Assembly: GCA_903857685.1 (NCBI GenBank)
Contig: CAIOFO010000148.1
Location: 1 to 64,000 of the forward strand
Reading direction: 5' to 3'
Length of the DNA stretch: 64,000 bases
DNA from: an uncultured Alphaproteobacteria bacterium
GTDB taxonomy: Bacteria; Pseudomonadota; Alphaproteobacteria; Micropepsales; Micropepsaceae
The notes beneath the pieces were generated by a model. The model did not search any database, was not told the origin of the DNA, and saw only the letters and a list, made by a program, of their open reading frames with translations. Of this stretch, positions 48,936 to 59,292 are shown piece after piece (the first letter of the stretch is position 1; each line of letters opens with the position of its first letter). Made by a program: the position numbers and the translations under genes.

Positions 48936-49993
48936 GCCGCCATGCGGAACATCATGGTCTCGGCCACCAGTCCGGGGCCGAAGGACATGGCGCAGCCGCG
49001 CTGGCCTGCGTCCGCGTTCCGCATGATGCGGTCCAGCACGAACATCACCGTGCCCGACGACATGTTGCCACAGTCGTTCAACACGCCGCGCGAATGGGTC
49101 AGCGCCGCCTCCGGCAGCGCAAAGGCCTGCTCCACCGCATCGAGCACCGAACGCCCGCCTGGATGCACCGCCCAAAGGTCAATGTCGTTGGCGCCTCCCA
49201 GGATATCGTCGCGCGAGGTGGAAAGCGCGGCGCGGATGGCGCCGGGCACGCCGCCCGACAGCACCATGTCGAAGCCCTGGTCGCGAATATGCCAGCGGAT
49301 CAACTCACGCGTTTGCGGCACCAGCGCGGCATGGAAGGATTCCAGTTTGGCGCCGACCGGATCAGCCGTCACTAGAGCAGCGGCGCAGCCGTCAGCGAAC
49401 AGCAGAAAGGACAGGATTTCCTCGATATCCATGGTCTCGTGCAGGTGCAGGGTGCAGAGTTCCAAATTGACCGCGAGCACCCGCGCCTTGGGCTCGGACC
49501 GCACTATATGGCGTGCCAGCTTCAACCCGTTGATCGCGGCATAGCAGCCCATGAATCCGACCATGGTGCGCTCCACCGAATGCGGCAGGCCGCAACGTTC
49601 CACGATATCGAGATCGACGCCGGGCGCGGAAAAGCCGGTGCAGCTGGTGACGATGACATGGGTGATGCGGGAACGGTCCTCGCCCGCCAGAAGCTTCTCG
49701 ACCGCCGCCACCGCCAGGCCGGGCGCATGGGTTTCATACAGGCGCATGCGTGCGGCGGTATCGGGAAAGGTGCCCTTGGCATAGAAACCCGCAGCGTCTA
49801 CCGCCTCGCCGCCCTTGCTGCCTTCCAAAAAGGAATAGCGGTGTGCGATCCCGCTGCGGTCCGCCATGCGGTTGAACAAGGCCAAGCGGCGCGTGTCGCC
49901 CTGCAGCATCTGGCGGCCAAAGGCCAGGAAAGTCCCATGAACATCGTGCGGCGGAACGGCCGTCGCTATGCGATTGATATGGGCCTCTGCCAT
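48932..49993 (-). CDS. type III polyketide synthase (chalcone/stilbene synthase-like)
   Basis: Catalytic Cys in VGFMGCYAAINGLKLA, His in LWAVHPGG, Asn in LNDCGNMSSGTVMFVLD. Confidence 0.95.
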   Translation of the reverse strand: MAEAHINRIATAVPPHDVHGTFLAFGRQMLQGDTRRLALFNRMADRSGIAHRYSFLEGSKGGEAVDAAGFYAKGTFPDTAARMRLYETHAPGLAVAAVEKLLAGEDRSRITHVIVTSCTGFSAPGVDLDIVERCGLPHSVERTMVGFMGCYAAINGLKLARHIVRSEPKARVLAVNLELCTLHLHETMDIEEILSFLLFADGCAAALVTADPVGAKLESFHAALVPQTRELIRWHIRDQGFDMVLSGGVPGAIRAALSTSRDDILGGANDIDLWAVHPGGRSVLDAVEQAFALPEAALTHSRGVLNDCGNMSSGTVMFVLDRIMRNADAGQRGCAMSFGPGLVAETMMFRMAA

Positions 49994-50089
49994 AGACGAT
50001 TAACCACCTGATTGTGAGAACCTTAACGCGCAAAGGGAACTTTCGCTCCCTTTAACATGATGCACATTTGAGGGTTCTGTTAATCGAGA

Positions 50090-50377
50090 TCAGACTTCAA
50101 TCCAGATGCCGCTGAGGTAGTAACCGTTACCGTCATGGTAATTGCGGAAGTTGCGATCTGTTTTACCGCTCCAGGTTTGATGGAAATACCAGTCGTCAGG
50201 ATGAACCTGCGCCTTAAGTTTGTCGGGATATTTTGCCTTTTGATCCGTATGCCAGCAGTCTTTCGCGTTATTGCAAACAACATAGCCAGAGGCCGTACCG
50301 GCAGTAGCGACAAGCGCGCCGTTGCCCAAGAGCATGGCGACGGCGATAGTCGACAATGTCGTTTTCGCAGAAAGCAT
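50090..50377 (-). CDS. small secreted protein, DCWHTD/HPDDWYFHQ family (paralog 2)
   Basis: MLSAKTTLSTIAVAMLLGNGALVATAGTASGYVVCNNAKDCWHTDQKAKYPDKLKAQVHPDDWYFHQTWSGKTDRNFRNYHDGNGYYLSGIWIEV. Confidence 0.85.
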   Translation of the reverse strand: MLSAKTTLSTIAVAMLLGNGALVATAGTASGYVVCNNAKDCWHTDQKAKYPDKLKAQVHPDDWYFHQTWSGKTDRNFRNYHDGNGYYLSGIWIEV

Positions 50378-50898
50378 TGCGATAGCTCCAATTGCGGATG
50401 ATTGATAATTAAGCGTTGTGCCCGCCATTTGGTTCCAAGATTGACCTATTTTCAGGCGCGAATGGCCTGTTCGGCCGGTTCCCCATATATCAGGCTGCAT
50501 CACCCTGGACCTGAGCGAGCCCGACAAGGCTGAGTTGGCAGCGCAGATGCAGAGCAAAGTCTGAGATATTGGAGCGGCCGGGAATGCCCGCTTGCGCCAA
50601 TAGCGGACAAGCAAGTGCGCTCGAAAATCCGTCACTTCAATTCGGCAACTATTGCGGCATTGCTCCAGCAAGCGGCCGTCGCGCGAAAATTGCGGCGAAT
50701 TCATGTGAACGCCCCGATCTCTCCAGCATATACAGCGTAAAGTTAACCCCTGCTGTTGACCCCGATCAATGCAGCGCTGGAACAGGCTGGTAGCGTCGCC
50801 CATTTGGCATTTTTGCTTGTTGATGAGCTTTCAAAGGCGAAAGCAAATGGGCGGACAAACACTATGCATTTGTCCTGCCCGTTGAAGGGGCATGATTG

Positions 50899-52248
50899 AT
50901 GCTTGGGTCGTGGAACAGGATCGGGCTCAAGGCCCAGTTCATGATGGTTACCGCGCTCAACGTGGCCGTGACTGCGATCGGCGTCGTTATCCTCGTCGGC
51001 TGGTTCCAATCGCAGCAGATCGAGGAAAAGCTGCACAGCTTTTCAGTAAACGAACTGCAGTCCCTCCATGCTCTGGTGATCAGCGCGATGAACCGCCGGC
51101 CCGGGGATACCCAGAATGTCGCCATAGGCGTGTTCAACGACTGGTTCCAGGGCCGCAACACCGATTATCCCGGAAAACTCTGGAGCGTTTGGGGTGCCAA
51201 GACAACCGCCTACATGAAGACACAAGACAGTGCGCGGCCCTCCAAAAGGCCCGCCGATGCGATCGACAAGGAGGCACTGCGGACAGGAAAGCCGGTCGGC
51301 CGGTTCATCAATGGAGCCTACCGCTACAGCCTGCCGATCGTCTTCGGGGTGACCAGGGGAGCTGACGGCAAGAATTGCGTGATGTGCCATGGCCAGCTGA
51401 TGGGCGAGAAAAAGGGCGGCGTCATTGCTGTCTTTTCGAGCAGCCTGTCGACCGCCGCCGATTTTGCCGCATTGCGGCGATTTCTTTTTCTGGTGCTGGG
51501 TTGTGCGATCGTGGCAGCGACGGCGATGATGGGAGTCATCTGGCTCGTGTTCGAGCGGCTGGTAAGCCGGCCGCTTACCATGGTGACCGGGGCCATGACA
51601 GCGCTTGCCCGGGGCGAGAAGCTGCTTCATCAAAAGGACGAGGCAATCAAATATCAGTCACTTATAACGAAGGAGTCCGATCATCGGTTGCTTAATGCCA
51701 TGCAAATGGTCGCGGGACTGCTTTCCCTGCAGAGCAAGACATCCAGCAACGCTGAAACCGCCGGACAATTGCTTATCGCGTCCAATCGCGTCAGCATGAT
51801 CGCGCGCATCCATCGCCGTCTCAATTCCCTCGACGGCGTGCAAACTGTCGCATTCAGGACATTTCTTGAGGAGTATTGCCGCGAGTTTTCCGAAATGCTC
51901 TCGCTGGAGGAAGGCGCCAAGCGTATCGTCGTGGCGGATGGCGTTGAAATAGAATTGCCCGCCGCCACGGTCGTACCGCTTGCGTTTATCGTAAGCGAAT
52001 TGCTCACCAATGCCGTCAAATACAGCAAAGGGCAAATCGCCATCCGGTTGGAAGCGGACCCTGAAAAAGGGCACTTGTTGTCGGTCTCCAACAGCGGGTC
52101 GGCATTGCCACAGGGGTTTGATCCGGACGGGAGCAAGGGGCTCGGAATGAAAATTATCAGCTCGTTTGTCAAGCAGATCGACGGCGAATTGCGGTTTGGT
52201 CCAGCCGATGGGAACCAAGGGGTGCAATTTACGGTTCTGTTCTCCTGA
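50899..52248 (+). CDS. HisKA_2/HWE-type sensor histidine kinase with periplasmic CxxCH (heme c) sensor domain
   Basis: N-terminal TM, Tll0287/DUF3365-like region with NCVMCHGQL, second TM/HAMP-like, ESDHRLLNAMQMVAGLLSLQ, ELLTNAVKYSKGQ. Confidence 0.85.
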   Translation: MLGSWNRIGLKAQFMMVTALNVAVTAIGVVILVGWFQSQQIEEKLHSFSVNELQSLHALVISAMNRRPGDTQNVAIGVFNDWFQGRNTDYPGKLWSVWGAKTTAYMKTQDSARPSKRPADAIDKEALRTGKPVGRFINGAYRYSLPIVFGVTRGADGKNCVMCHGQLMGEKKGGVIAVFSSSLSTAADFAALRRFLFLVLGCAIVAATAMMGVIWLVFERLVSRPLTMVTGAMTALARGEKLLHQKDEAIKYQSLITKESDHRLLNAMQMVAGLLSLQSKTSSNAETAGQLLIASNRVSMIARIHRRLNSLDGVQTVAFRTFLEEYCREFSEMLSLEEGAKRIVVADGVEIELPAATVVPLAFIVSELLTNAVKYSKGQIAIRLEADPEKGHLLSVSNSGSALPQGFDPDGSKGLGMKIISSFVKQIDGELRFGPADGNQGVQFTVLFS

Positions 52249-52354
52249 CTGCTTTTCAATTGGGCTGAATGCCAATATGTCGTTGGCGGTTCATGCTGGA
52301 TGGCTTCAAGCCTCAAATGCTGGACGGCGCACTCCCGGCCTTAAGGCGCTGCAA

Positions 52355-52720
52355 TCAGGGAGTGAAGAATTTCGTCAAAGCAGCGCTCAGGTCCGTGTTC
52401 GTGAATGGCTTCCTGAGGACGGGGCGGTCTTCATATCCGTCCATCACGTGACGAGCGTCATTGCCCGTGGAGATGACGAACGGCACACCTTTCGCCGCGA
52501 GCGCGTCAGCCACGGGACGGCTGTTGATGCCTTTGAGATTCACATCCAGCATCGCTGCGTCGAAGACCTGTTCCTCAATCAGCGCGATAGCCTGACCGAC
52601 CGTGGCAGCAGTCGCCACCGCTGCGCATCCCGAATCCTCCAGCATGGCTTCAATCATCATGAGGATCAGCATTTCATCCTCAACAACGAGGATGCGACGG
52701 CCTGAAAGCACATTATCCAT
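52355..52720 (-). CDS. stand-alone response regulator receiver
   Basis: RILVVEDEMLILMMIEAMLEDSG...FDAAMLDVNLKGINSRPVADALAAKGVPFVISTGND...VLRKPFTNTDLSAAL. Confidence 0.92.
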   Translation of the reverse strand: MDNVLSGRRILVVEDEMLILMMIEAMLEDSGCAAVATAATVGQAIALIEEQVFDAAMLDVNLKGINSRPVADALAAKGVPFVISTGNDARHVMDGYEDRPVLRKPFTNTDLSAALTKFFTP

Positions 52721-53882
52721 TTTGCATACCTGGCGGCGCAGGAATGTCCATCGTGCATACCAGGCCTGTTGGCCGGTATTCGAGATGCGTGATGGCTTGC
52801 AGTTCGTGGGCCAGACCGCGTTCGAGCACGCTTGATCCGAAGCCTTTGTGCGACGGCGGCATGACCGGGGGACCATCTCTTTCCTGCCAGTGGAGCAACA
52901 GCCTGTCGCCCTCCGGCGCCTGCGCAATTTTCCACCCGATCTCGATTGATCCCGTCTCATTTGAGAGGGCGCCATATTTCATGGCATTTGTTGCAAGTTC
53001 GTTGATCGCAATGCCCAGGGCCAGTGCCGCCGGCGGCGCGAAACGGATATTCTCTCCCTGAATCACAATGCGTCCGGCCCGGCCACCGCTGACCCCGAAT
53101 GGTTCCAAAGCACTGGAAACAATATCGTGCAGCCCCGCACTTTTCCAATTTTCGCGGGTCAACAGGTCGTGTGATCGGGAAAGCGCAAGCAACCGCGATT
53201 CAATGGAGGACTGGATCACCTTGGGGTCGGCACTCGTTCGCAAGGCCTGCCAGACGATCGATTGCACCGTCGCGAGAATATTTTTCACGCGATGGTTCAG
53301 TTCATCAATGAGCATCCTCGACTGGATCTGCTCTTCCTTGTGCTTGGTGAGGTTGGCGAACGACGCGAAATACTGAACAATGTCGCCTTTCTCATCCTTG
53401 ACCGGGCTGACAAAGAGCGCGGACCAGAACTCGCTGCCATCCTTGCGGCGGTAAAGAACCTCCACACCACAATCCGAACCACCTTCGAATTCGGCCTTAA
53501 TTCGGGCCAGTGCATCGGCATCGGCGACATGTGCCATCAAGAAATTGAAGCTCTTGCCCAGAACTTCCTTCCGGTCGTATCCCGTAAGAGAGAGAAATCT
53601 GTCATTGGCAAAAATAATCGGATTGTCGGGCCGCTTTGCGTCGGCGAACACCATCGCCATTCTTGTTGTTTCAGCGGCGACCACGAACGGGCCGAGGCTC
53701 TCCTTGAAGCCTTCGACCTTGGATTCCGCGGCCTTCTGTTCGCCGGACTTGCCTGTCACTTTTTCCAAACTACAACTCAATCTGGTTCTTGAAATGCGTG
53801 CGGCCACGCCAGCACGCCGCAGACAGCAATGCTGAAAAGGTACATGCATATTACAGGAATATGAGCAATATAGGGAGTGCAT
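52713..53882 (-). CDS. LOV-like PAS-HWE sensor histidine kinase (photoactive Cys absent)
   Basis: NPIIFANDRFLSLTGYDRKEVLGKSFNFLM...RRKDGSEFWSALFVSPVKDEKGDIVQYFASFANLT; LIDELNHRVKNILATVQSIVWQAL; start uncertain. Confidence 0.88.
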   Translation of the reverse strand: MHSLYCSYSCNMHVPFQHCCLRRAGVAARISRTRLSCSLEKVTGKSGEQKAAESKVEGFKESLGPFVVAAETTRMAMVFADAKRPDNPIIFANDRFLSLTGYDRKEVLGKSFNFLMAHVADADALARIKAEFEGGSDCGVEVLYRRKDGSEFWSALFVSPVKDEKGDIVQYFASFANLTKHKEEQIQSRMLIDELNHRVKNILATVQSIVWQALRTSADPKVIQSSIESRLLALSRSHDLLTRENWKSAGLHDIVSSALEPFGVSGGRAGRIVIQGENIRFAPPAALALGIAINELATNAMKYGALSNETGSIEIGWKIAQAPEGDRLLLHWQERDGPPVMPPSHKGFGSSVLERGLAHELQAITHLEYRPTGLVCTMDIPAPPGMQNG

Positions 53883-53948
53883 TCAGAAGACAAAAGACCG
53901 GTAACTTTCGTCACCAGGCCTTTGTCGGGATTATTGGCGCAACGTCAG

Positions 53949-54119
53949 CTAGATCGGGCGAGCGCCAATGCCGCCAAAGAGATACAGCAGCAAGACGATG
54001 ATCAGCACCAAGCCAAGAACTCCGCCCAGTCCCGCCCCGCCATACCGGCTGTGAGCATAATACCCGCCGCCGCCGCCGAATAGCAGCAGAAGCACCACAA
54101 TAATAAGCAATAGACTCAT
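53949..54119 (-). CDS. DUF3309-like small membrane protein (56 aa, not in ORF track)
   Basis: MSLLLIIVVLLLLFGGGGGYYAHSRYGGAGLGGVLGLVLIIVLLLYLFGGIGARPI. Confidence 0.85.
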   Translation of the reverse strand: MSLLLIIVVLLLLFGGGGGYYAHSRYGGAGLGGVLGLVLIIVLLLYLFGGIGARPI

Positions 54120-54446
54120 CTTCCTAATCCTCTATCGAAATCCATCCAACGCGCGAATAAATACTTGGCCGGTATTGCTGCCCGGGACCCATCCGGAAGA
54201 ACGCTGACGAAGAAACGCATGCGTCTCACCGCGGCAACGAGTTTTCGCCAGAAAAACGCCTTCAAAGGCATTTGGTTCCACAAAAAATTGTAGGGGAAGT
54301 GCCGGCTTTTCTCTTGTCCTGGCCAGCCTAAAATGGGTGGGGCGCTGTTGGGAAAAGGTGGGGGGCGCCAATTGACGCCCTCAAGACGCTGATGCGCAGG
54401 CGCTCATGGACGCCCTCGCCCGCTATCCCTGGAGCGCCAGGAAGCA

Positions 54447-54478
54447 AAAAGGCCGCCGCCTTGCGGCGACGGCCTTTT
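54447..54478 (-). terminator. rho-independent terminator (for the DUF1684 gene)
   Basis: AAAAGGCCGCCGCC-ttg-CGGCGACGGCCTTTT; T-tract on minus strand. Confidence 0.8.
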
Positions 54479-54532
54479 GATCTGTGCGGCTTGGTGCGCC
54501 GCACCCAGGTTGGGCGCGTTCGCAGGACCGGT

Positions 54533-55432
54533 TCAGGATGCGTCGTGGTGCAGGCTGTGGGGATCGCGTTCGCCCACCGTGATGGGCAGGTCAAAATGGA
54601 CATCCGTCAGCGGGCAGGTCCAGAATGGCGAGCGGGCGCAGTCGGGGTTGTAGGCCTTGTTGAAATCGATCACGACCGGATGGTCGGCATTGACCTTGTT
54701 GCCGGCATCATCGAAGGCGAGATTGACATAGCGGCCGGCGGGATAAGCGCCCTTGCCGGTCAGCTCGTCGGTGAAGAAGCCCTGCGCGCCCTTGATCTTC
54801 GCCGGATCGTTGCTCCGGGCATAGATGGGAAGCAGGAACGACTTTCCCTTGAGCGTGAAGCTGACATCGCCGGTATGATAATAGTCCTTGTCGGTCTTGT
54901 GCGAAGTGTGGAAGGTCGTGGTCACGAACTTCGGATCGGCAACGTATTTTGCCTGGACCAGGAATGACGGGTCATAGGGGTAATAAGCCATGCCGGTGAA
55001 CTTCGCCGCTTCCGGGTTCTTCTGATTATAGAGCCAGAACCGCGCGCCATTGACGTGGGCCGCAATCGGGGTCAATTCGCCATTCACATCGATGTCGGTG
55101 TCGACCACGACGCTCTTCTCAATGCCGTCCACGGGCTTGCCGTCGAGGGTGGCGGAAGGCTTGCCGTGGTTCAACGCGACATGGAGCGCGCCCTTGGCAT
55201 TGGCCTCCGTGCTCCAATGATAGCTGGCGGCATTGCCCTTGGTGCCGGTCAAGACGGCCTGTTGGCCATCGCCGATATAGACGGCGTCCTGGAGTTTCAG
55301 GACCGCGTGCGGGGCCGTGCCGTAATGCACATTCTCCGTGGCGATAAAGGCATTCCAGTCCTCCTCCGGCGTGGCGCCGAAGGCAGGAAGGGCGGCGAAG
55401 ACGGCAAGCAGCAAGGCAGCGCGAGTTTTCAT
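54533..55432 (-). CDS. DUF1684 domain secreted protein
   Basis: ...AGRYVNLAFDDAGNKVNADHPVVIDFNKAYNPDCARSPFWTCPLTDVHFDLPITVGER. Confidence 0.9.
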   Translation of the reverse strand: MKTRAALLLAVFAALPAFGATPEEDWNAFIATENVHYGTAPHAVLKLQDAVYIGDGQQAVLTGTKGNAASYHWSTEANAKGALHVALNHGKPSATLDGKPVDGIEKSVVVDTDIDVNGELTPIAAHVNGARFWLYNQKNPEAAKFTGMAYYPYDPSFLVQAKYVADPKFVTTTFHTSHKTDKDYYHTGDVSFTLKGKSFLLPIYARSNDPAKIKGAQGFFTDELTGKGAYPAGRYVNLAFDDAGNKVNADHPVVIDFNKAYNPDCARSPFWTCPLTDVHFDLPITVGERDPHSLHHDAS

Positions 55433-55591
55433 GGTTCCCACCTGTAGGTTTTTCACGGTTGCCGTTTATTAGCTCCGAATCTCTATATAGTCAATATAGT
55501 TTTACCGGCATTCCGGGGGGCTTCGACGGCATTATGATCAGTCTCCCAAAGAGGCCGGGCGGGGCGAATTTGTCCCGATCGGGCATCAGCC

Positions 55592-57589
55592 TCAATCGCT
55601 TGCCAGCGCCACCACCGGATCAAGGCGCGCGGCCTTGCGCGCCGGAAAATATCCGAAAACCAGGCCGGTTACGGCGGCACAGCCGAATGCCAGCATCATG
55701 GGCGGCAGCGTGAACGCTATCGGCGTACCAAAGGCGCGAATGACAAAACCGACCAACAGGCCGCCCAGCACCCCGATAATTCCGCCAATGCCGGAAACCA
55801 CCACCGCTTCCAGGAGAAACTGCTGAAGAATATCGCGCTGCCGCGCCCCGGTCGCCATGCGAATGCCGATTTCCCGTGTCCGTTCGGCCACCGACACCAG
55901 CATGATATTCATGACGCCGATGCCGCCAACCAGCAGCGAAATTGCCGCGACCGAGCCGAGCAGAATGGTCATTGTGTCCTGCGCCACCGTCGCGGTCTCT
56001 ATCACATCCGCCATGTTGCGAATCTGGAAATCCTGACTGCCATTGTGACGCTCTGTGAGCAGCGTCGTGACGGATTGCTGGACGGTATCCATCTGAGTGA
56101 GATCCGATACCGCAACCGTGACGGAGCGGACAAATCGCTGCCCGGAAATTCGCAGCATGCCGGTCGTCAGCGGAACAAAAATGACGTCATCGGAATCCGT
56201 GCCGTTCGCGGAGGCGCCTTTCGGCGACATGACACCGATAACCTGGAACGGAATATTGTTGATCAATACATACTGGCCGATGGGATTGGGAGTGCCGGGA
56301 AAGAGCGCCGCTTGCACCGTCTGGCCCAGAACGGCCACCGCCGCGTAGCTGACTTGATCGTCTTGCGAAAAAAATACGCCTTGCGCCAGCGGCCAGCTGC
56401 GGGTTGGCGGCAGCGCCTCGCTGGTGGCGTCAATCTGGGTCTGATAGTCTATGTCATTAGAGCGCACGGTTGCGTTGGAGGTCGATTCCGGCACAGCAGA
56501 GCCGACATTGGCAAGCTTGGCGATTTCCACCGCATCGGCGGCGGTGAGTGTCGCAATCGTGCCATTATAGCCGCGCCCGTTGCGGATCTGCGGCCGCACC
56601 ACCAGTAGATTGGTTCCCATCTGGCCGATTTGCGCAATCAGACTGTCCTTTGCCCCTTCGCCAATGGCCAGCATCGCCACAACGGAACTGACGCCGATGA
56701 CGATGCCAAGCAGGGTCAAAACAGTGCGGAAGACGTTGGCCCTGAGGGCGCGCAGGGCCATGCGCAGGGATTCGCCGACACCCGCAAAAATGGGCGTCCG
56801 AATGCGCGCGCCGGCAAGAGGCGCCAGATCGAGTTCCGGAATGGTCATGCCGGCGGCGGCGGGGCCCTTGCTGGTGTCTTTGGCGACCTCGCCGTCGTGA
56901 ATTTCAATCACGCGGTTCGCATAGGCGGCGACCTTGGCATCGTGAGTGATCAGGATAACCGTGTGACCCTTGTTCGCCAGGTCCGTCAGAAGCGCCATGA
57001 CCTCGGCGCCGCTTTTGCTGTCGAGCGCGCCCGTCGGCTCATCGGCCAGGATGATCTTTCCGCCATTTACCAGGGCGCGCGCGATGCAGACACGTTGCTG
57101 CTGTCCGCCGGAGAGCTGGCTGGGGCGGTGGGTAAGGCGGTCGCCAAGCCCCAGAGAGGCGAGCAGTGCGTCGGCTTTCTGTTTGCGCTCCGACGGCGAG
57201 AGGCCGGCATAGACAGCAGGTATTTCGACATTCTCCTCCGCTGTCGAAGTCGCCAACAGGTTATAGCTTTGAAAAATGAAACCGAATGCCTCGCGGCGCA
57301 ACCATGCCAGCGCGTCCGAATCGAGCTTTGAAACATCGTGCCCGGCAAAATGATAGGAGCCTTGCGTGGGCCGGTCGAGACAGCCGACGATATTCATCAA
57401 GGTCGATTTTCCCGAGCCGCTTGCGCCCATGAAGGCGACGAACTCTCCGGGATAAATATTGATCGAGACATTATGGAGCGCATTCACGCGGATATCGCCG
57501 CCGGTCACATAGGTCTTGGCAATATTATCCAGCGCGATCAGCGGCACCGCTATGCCGGCCGCGAGCGACGGATGCGGCACCTGGTTCAT
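55592..57589 (-). CDS. macB: MacB-type ABC transporter ATPase/permease
   Basis: [59 protein letters not shown]-terminal FtsX-like permease; 665 aa. Confidence 0.93.
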   Translation of the reverse strand: MNQVPHPSLAAGIAVPLIALDNIAKTYVTGGDIRVNALHNVSINIYPGEFVAFMGASGSGKSTLMNIVGCLDRPTQGSYHFAGHDVSKLDSDALAWLRREAFGFIFQSYNLLATSTAEENVEIPAVYAGLSPSERKQKADALLASLGLGDRLTHRPSQLSGGQQQRVCIARALVNGGKIILADEPTGALDSKSGAEVMALLTDLANKGHTVILITHDAKVAAYANRVIEIHDGEVAKDTSKGPAAAGMTIPELDLAPLAGARIRTPIFAGVGESLRMALRALRANVFRTVLTLLGIVIGVSSVVAMLAIGEGAKDSLIAQIGQMGTNLLVVRPQIRNGRGYNGTIATLTAADAVEIAKLANVGSAVPESTSNATVRSNDIDYQTQIDATSEALPPTRSWPLAQGVFFSQDDQVSYAAVAVLGQTVQAALFPGTPNPIGQYVLINNIPFQVIGVMSPKGASANGTDSDDVIFVPLTTGMLRISGQRFVRSVTVAVSDLTQMDTVQQSVTTLLTERHNGSQDFQIRNMADVIETATVAQDTMTILLGSVAAISLLVGGIGVMNIMLVSVAERTREIGIRMATGARQRDILQQFLLEAVVVSGIGGIIGVLGGLLVGFVIRAFGTPIAFTLPPMMLAFGCAAVTGLVFGYFPARKAARLDPVVALASD

Positions 57590-58923
57590 GGGCCGCCTCG
57601 GCCGAAATTCCCCGCTCCAGCTGCCGGGACGGCGGCAGTGGCCGCGGGCCGCGCGGTTTTTACAGAGGTTGCGCTCTGGGTGCCGGCAATCACCTTTTCT
57701 CCCGGCACAAGACCGGAAACGATTTCCGCATCGACCCGGTTGGTGACCCCAACCATGACATTGCGGGTTTCCGTGGCTCCGGATGGCTGAACCACGGTCA
57801 CAGTCGCCGGGCGCGGCGGCGCCTTGGCCGCGCTGTTCGGCTTTCCCGGCTGGCGAGCGCCCGCGCGCGCGCCGGCATCGGCATATTTCAAGGCGCCAAC
57901 CGGCACGACAACAACATTGTGCGCGGACGCAAGAACGAAAAATACCTGCGCCGTCATTTGCGGCAGCAGCATGCCGTCGGGATTCTTGACGTCGAACAGC
58001 GCCGTATACAGCACCACATTATTGACCACGGTCGGCGTCGGGAGAATCTGCCGGAGCGTGCCCGGATAGCGCCGGTTGGAATTGCCCAGCGTGGTGAAAT
58101 AGGCGTCCATGCCCAGATGCAGCTTAGGGACATCGGCCTCGGACACCTGGGTATAGACAGTCATGGTCGCCAGATCGGATATCGTGAGAAGGGTGGGAGC
58201 CTGCTGGTTGGCATTCAGCGTCTGCCCTTCCTTGGCCGGTATGGCCGTGACGGTACCTGTCATCGGCGCATAGATGTTGGCATACCCCAAGGTCGCCCGA
58301 TCCGCCTTCAGGGTGGATTGCGCTTGCGTGATTTGCGCCTGGAGGGCCTTGACCTGTGCCTGGGCGGAACGCATTGCCGCTTGCGCGCTATCATAGAGAT
58401 CCTGGCTGGTGGCATTCTCGTTTTTCAGGCGCGTCTGGCGGTCGGCCTGCGCAGACGTCAGCAATTGGGAGGATTGCTTGTCGGAGAGCAGCGCCTGGAA
58501 ATTCTGCAGCTGCGCGCCGTCGGCGTCAACCTTGGCGGCGGCGACCGTTGAATCGATATCCGCGACCAGATCGCCCTGCTTCGTGGTGTCTCCGATCTTC
58601 ACATAAAGTTTTTTCAGCTGCCCCGAGACCTGCGCGCCGACATCCACCGTGTTGAGCGGCTGCAAACTTCCGATAGCGGTGACGAGATTTTCGATATCGC
58701 CCCGGGTCACGGCGACGGTGACGGGCGTTCCCGATGTGTTGCTATTCCAGTTATAGGCAAAATACGCCCCGACGAGTACTGCCGCAAAGGCAATGCCGCC
58801 TGCCAAAATTCCATGGCGCCGCAGCAACGCCAGGACGCCCGGGAAGGCGGGTGCGGGGAAAACCGTTTTTGCCGGCGCAAAATTGCCAATCTTGGGACTG
58901 GGAAGCGTTTCTGGCAGGGACAT
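57586..58923 (-). CDS. macA: MacA-type periplasmic adaptor
   Basis: [57 protein letters not shown]; 4-bp overlap with macB. Confidence 0.92.
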   Translation of the reverse strand: MSLPETLPSPKIGNFAPAKTVFPAPAFPGVLALLRRHGILAGGIAFAAVLVGAYFAYNWNSNTSGTPVTVAVTRGDIENLVTAIGSLQPLNTVDVGAQVSGQLKKLYVKIGDTTKQGDLVADIDSTVAAAKVDADGAQLQNFQALLSDKQSSQLLTSAQADRQTRLKNENATSQDLYDSAQAAMRSAQAQVKALQAQITQAQSTLKADRATLGYANIYAPMTGTVTAIPAKEGQTLNANQQAPTLLTISDLATMTVYTQVSEADVPKLHLGMDAYFTTLGNSNRRYPGTLRQILPTPTVVNNVVLYTALFDVKNPDGMLLPQMTAQVFFVLASAHNVVVVPVGALKYADAGARAGARQPGKPNSAAKAPPRPATVTVVQPSGATETRNVMVGVTNRVDAEIVSGLVPGEKVIAGTQSATSVKTARPAATAAVPAAGAGNFGRGGP

Positions 58924-59292
58924 CTGTCAATCCTGACTAAATGACGCTTCCGGGCGGCCGGTTTCCCGACGAAACCGCCCCAACGTCGGGAAATAAGGGC
59001 AAAAGGTGAGGTCGAAACGGCCGGGCTGCATTGAGGCGGATCAAGTCTGCCGGGTACTGGTTCAGGCGTCGGAGCAGGCAATTTTGGCTGACAATCCGGC
59101 CGGCCCCCAAGATCAGGCACGCAATGAATTGCGCGTGGCCATGAAACGCCTATCGCCCCGTTTCGCCTCACCTGTTTTGGGTCAATCGCGCGATTGGGCA
59201 ATGCCGGCGGACGCGAGAAGATGCATCCCCGCCGAAAATTGACTGTCAGGGTTCGATTGCCCGAGTTGATCCCGATCAAGGACCGTCCCGGC

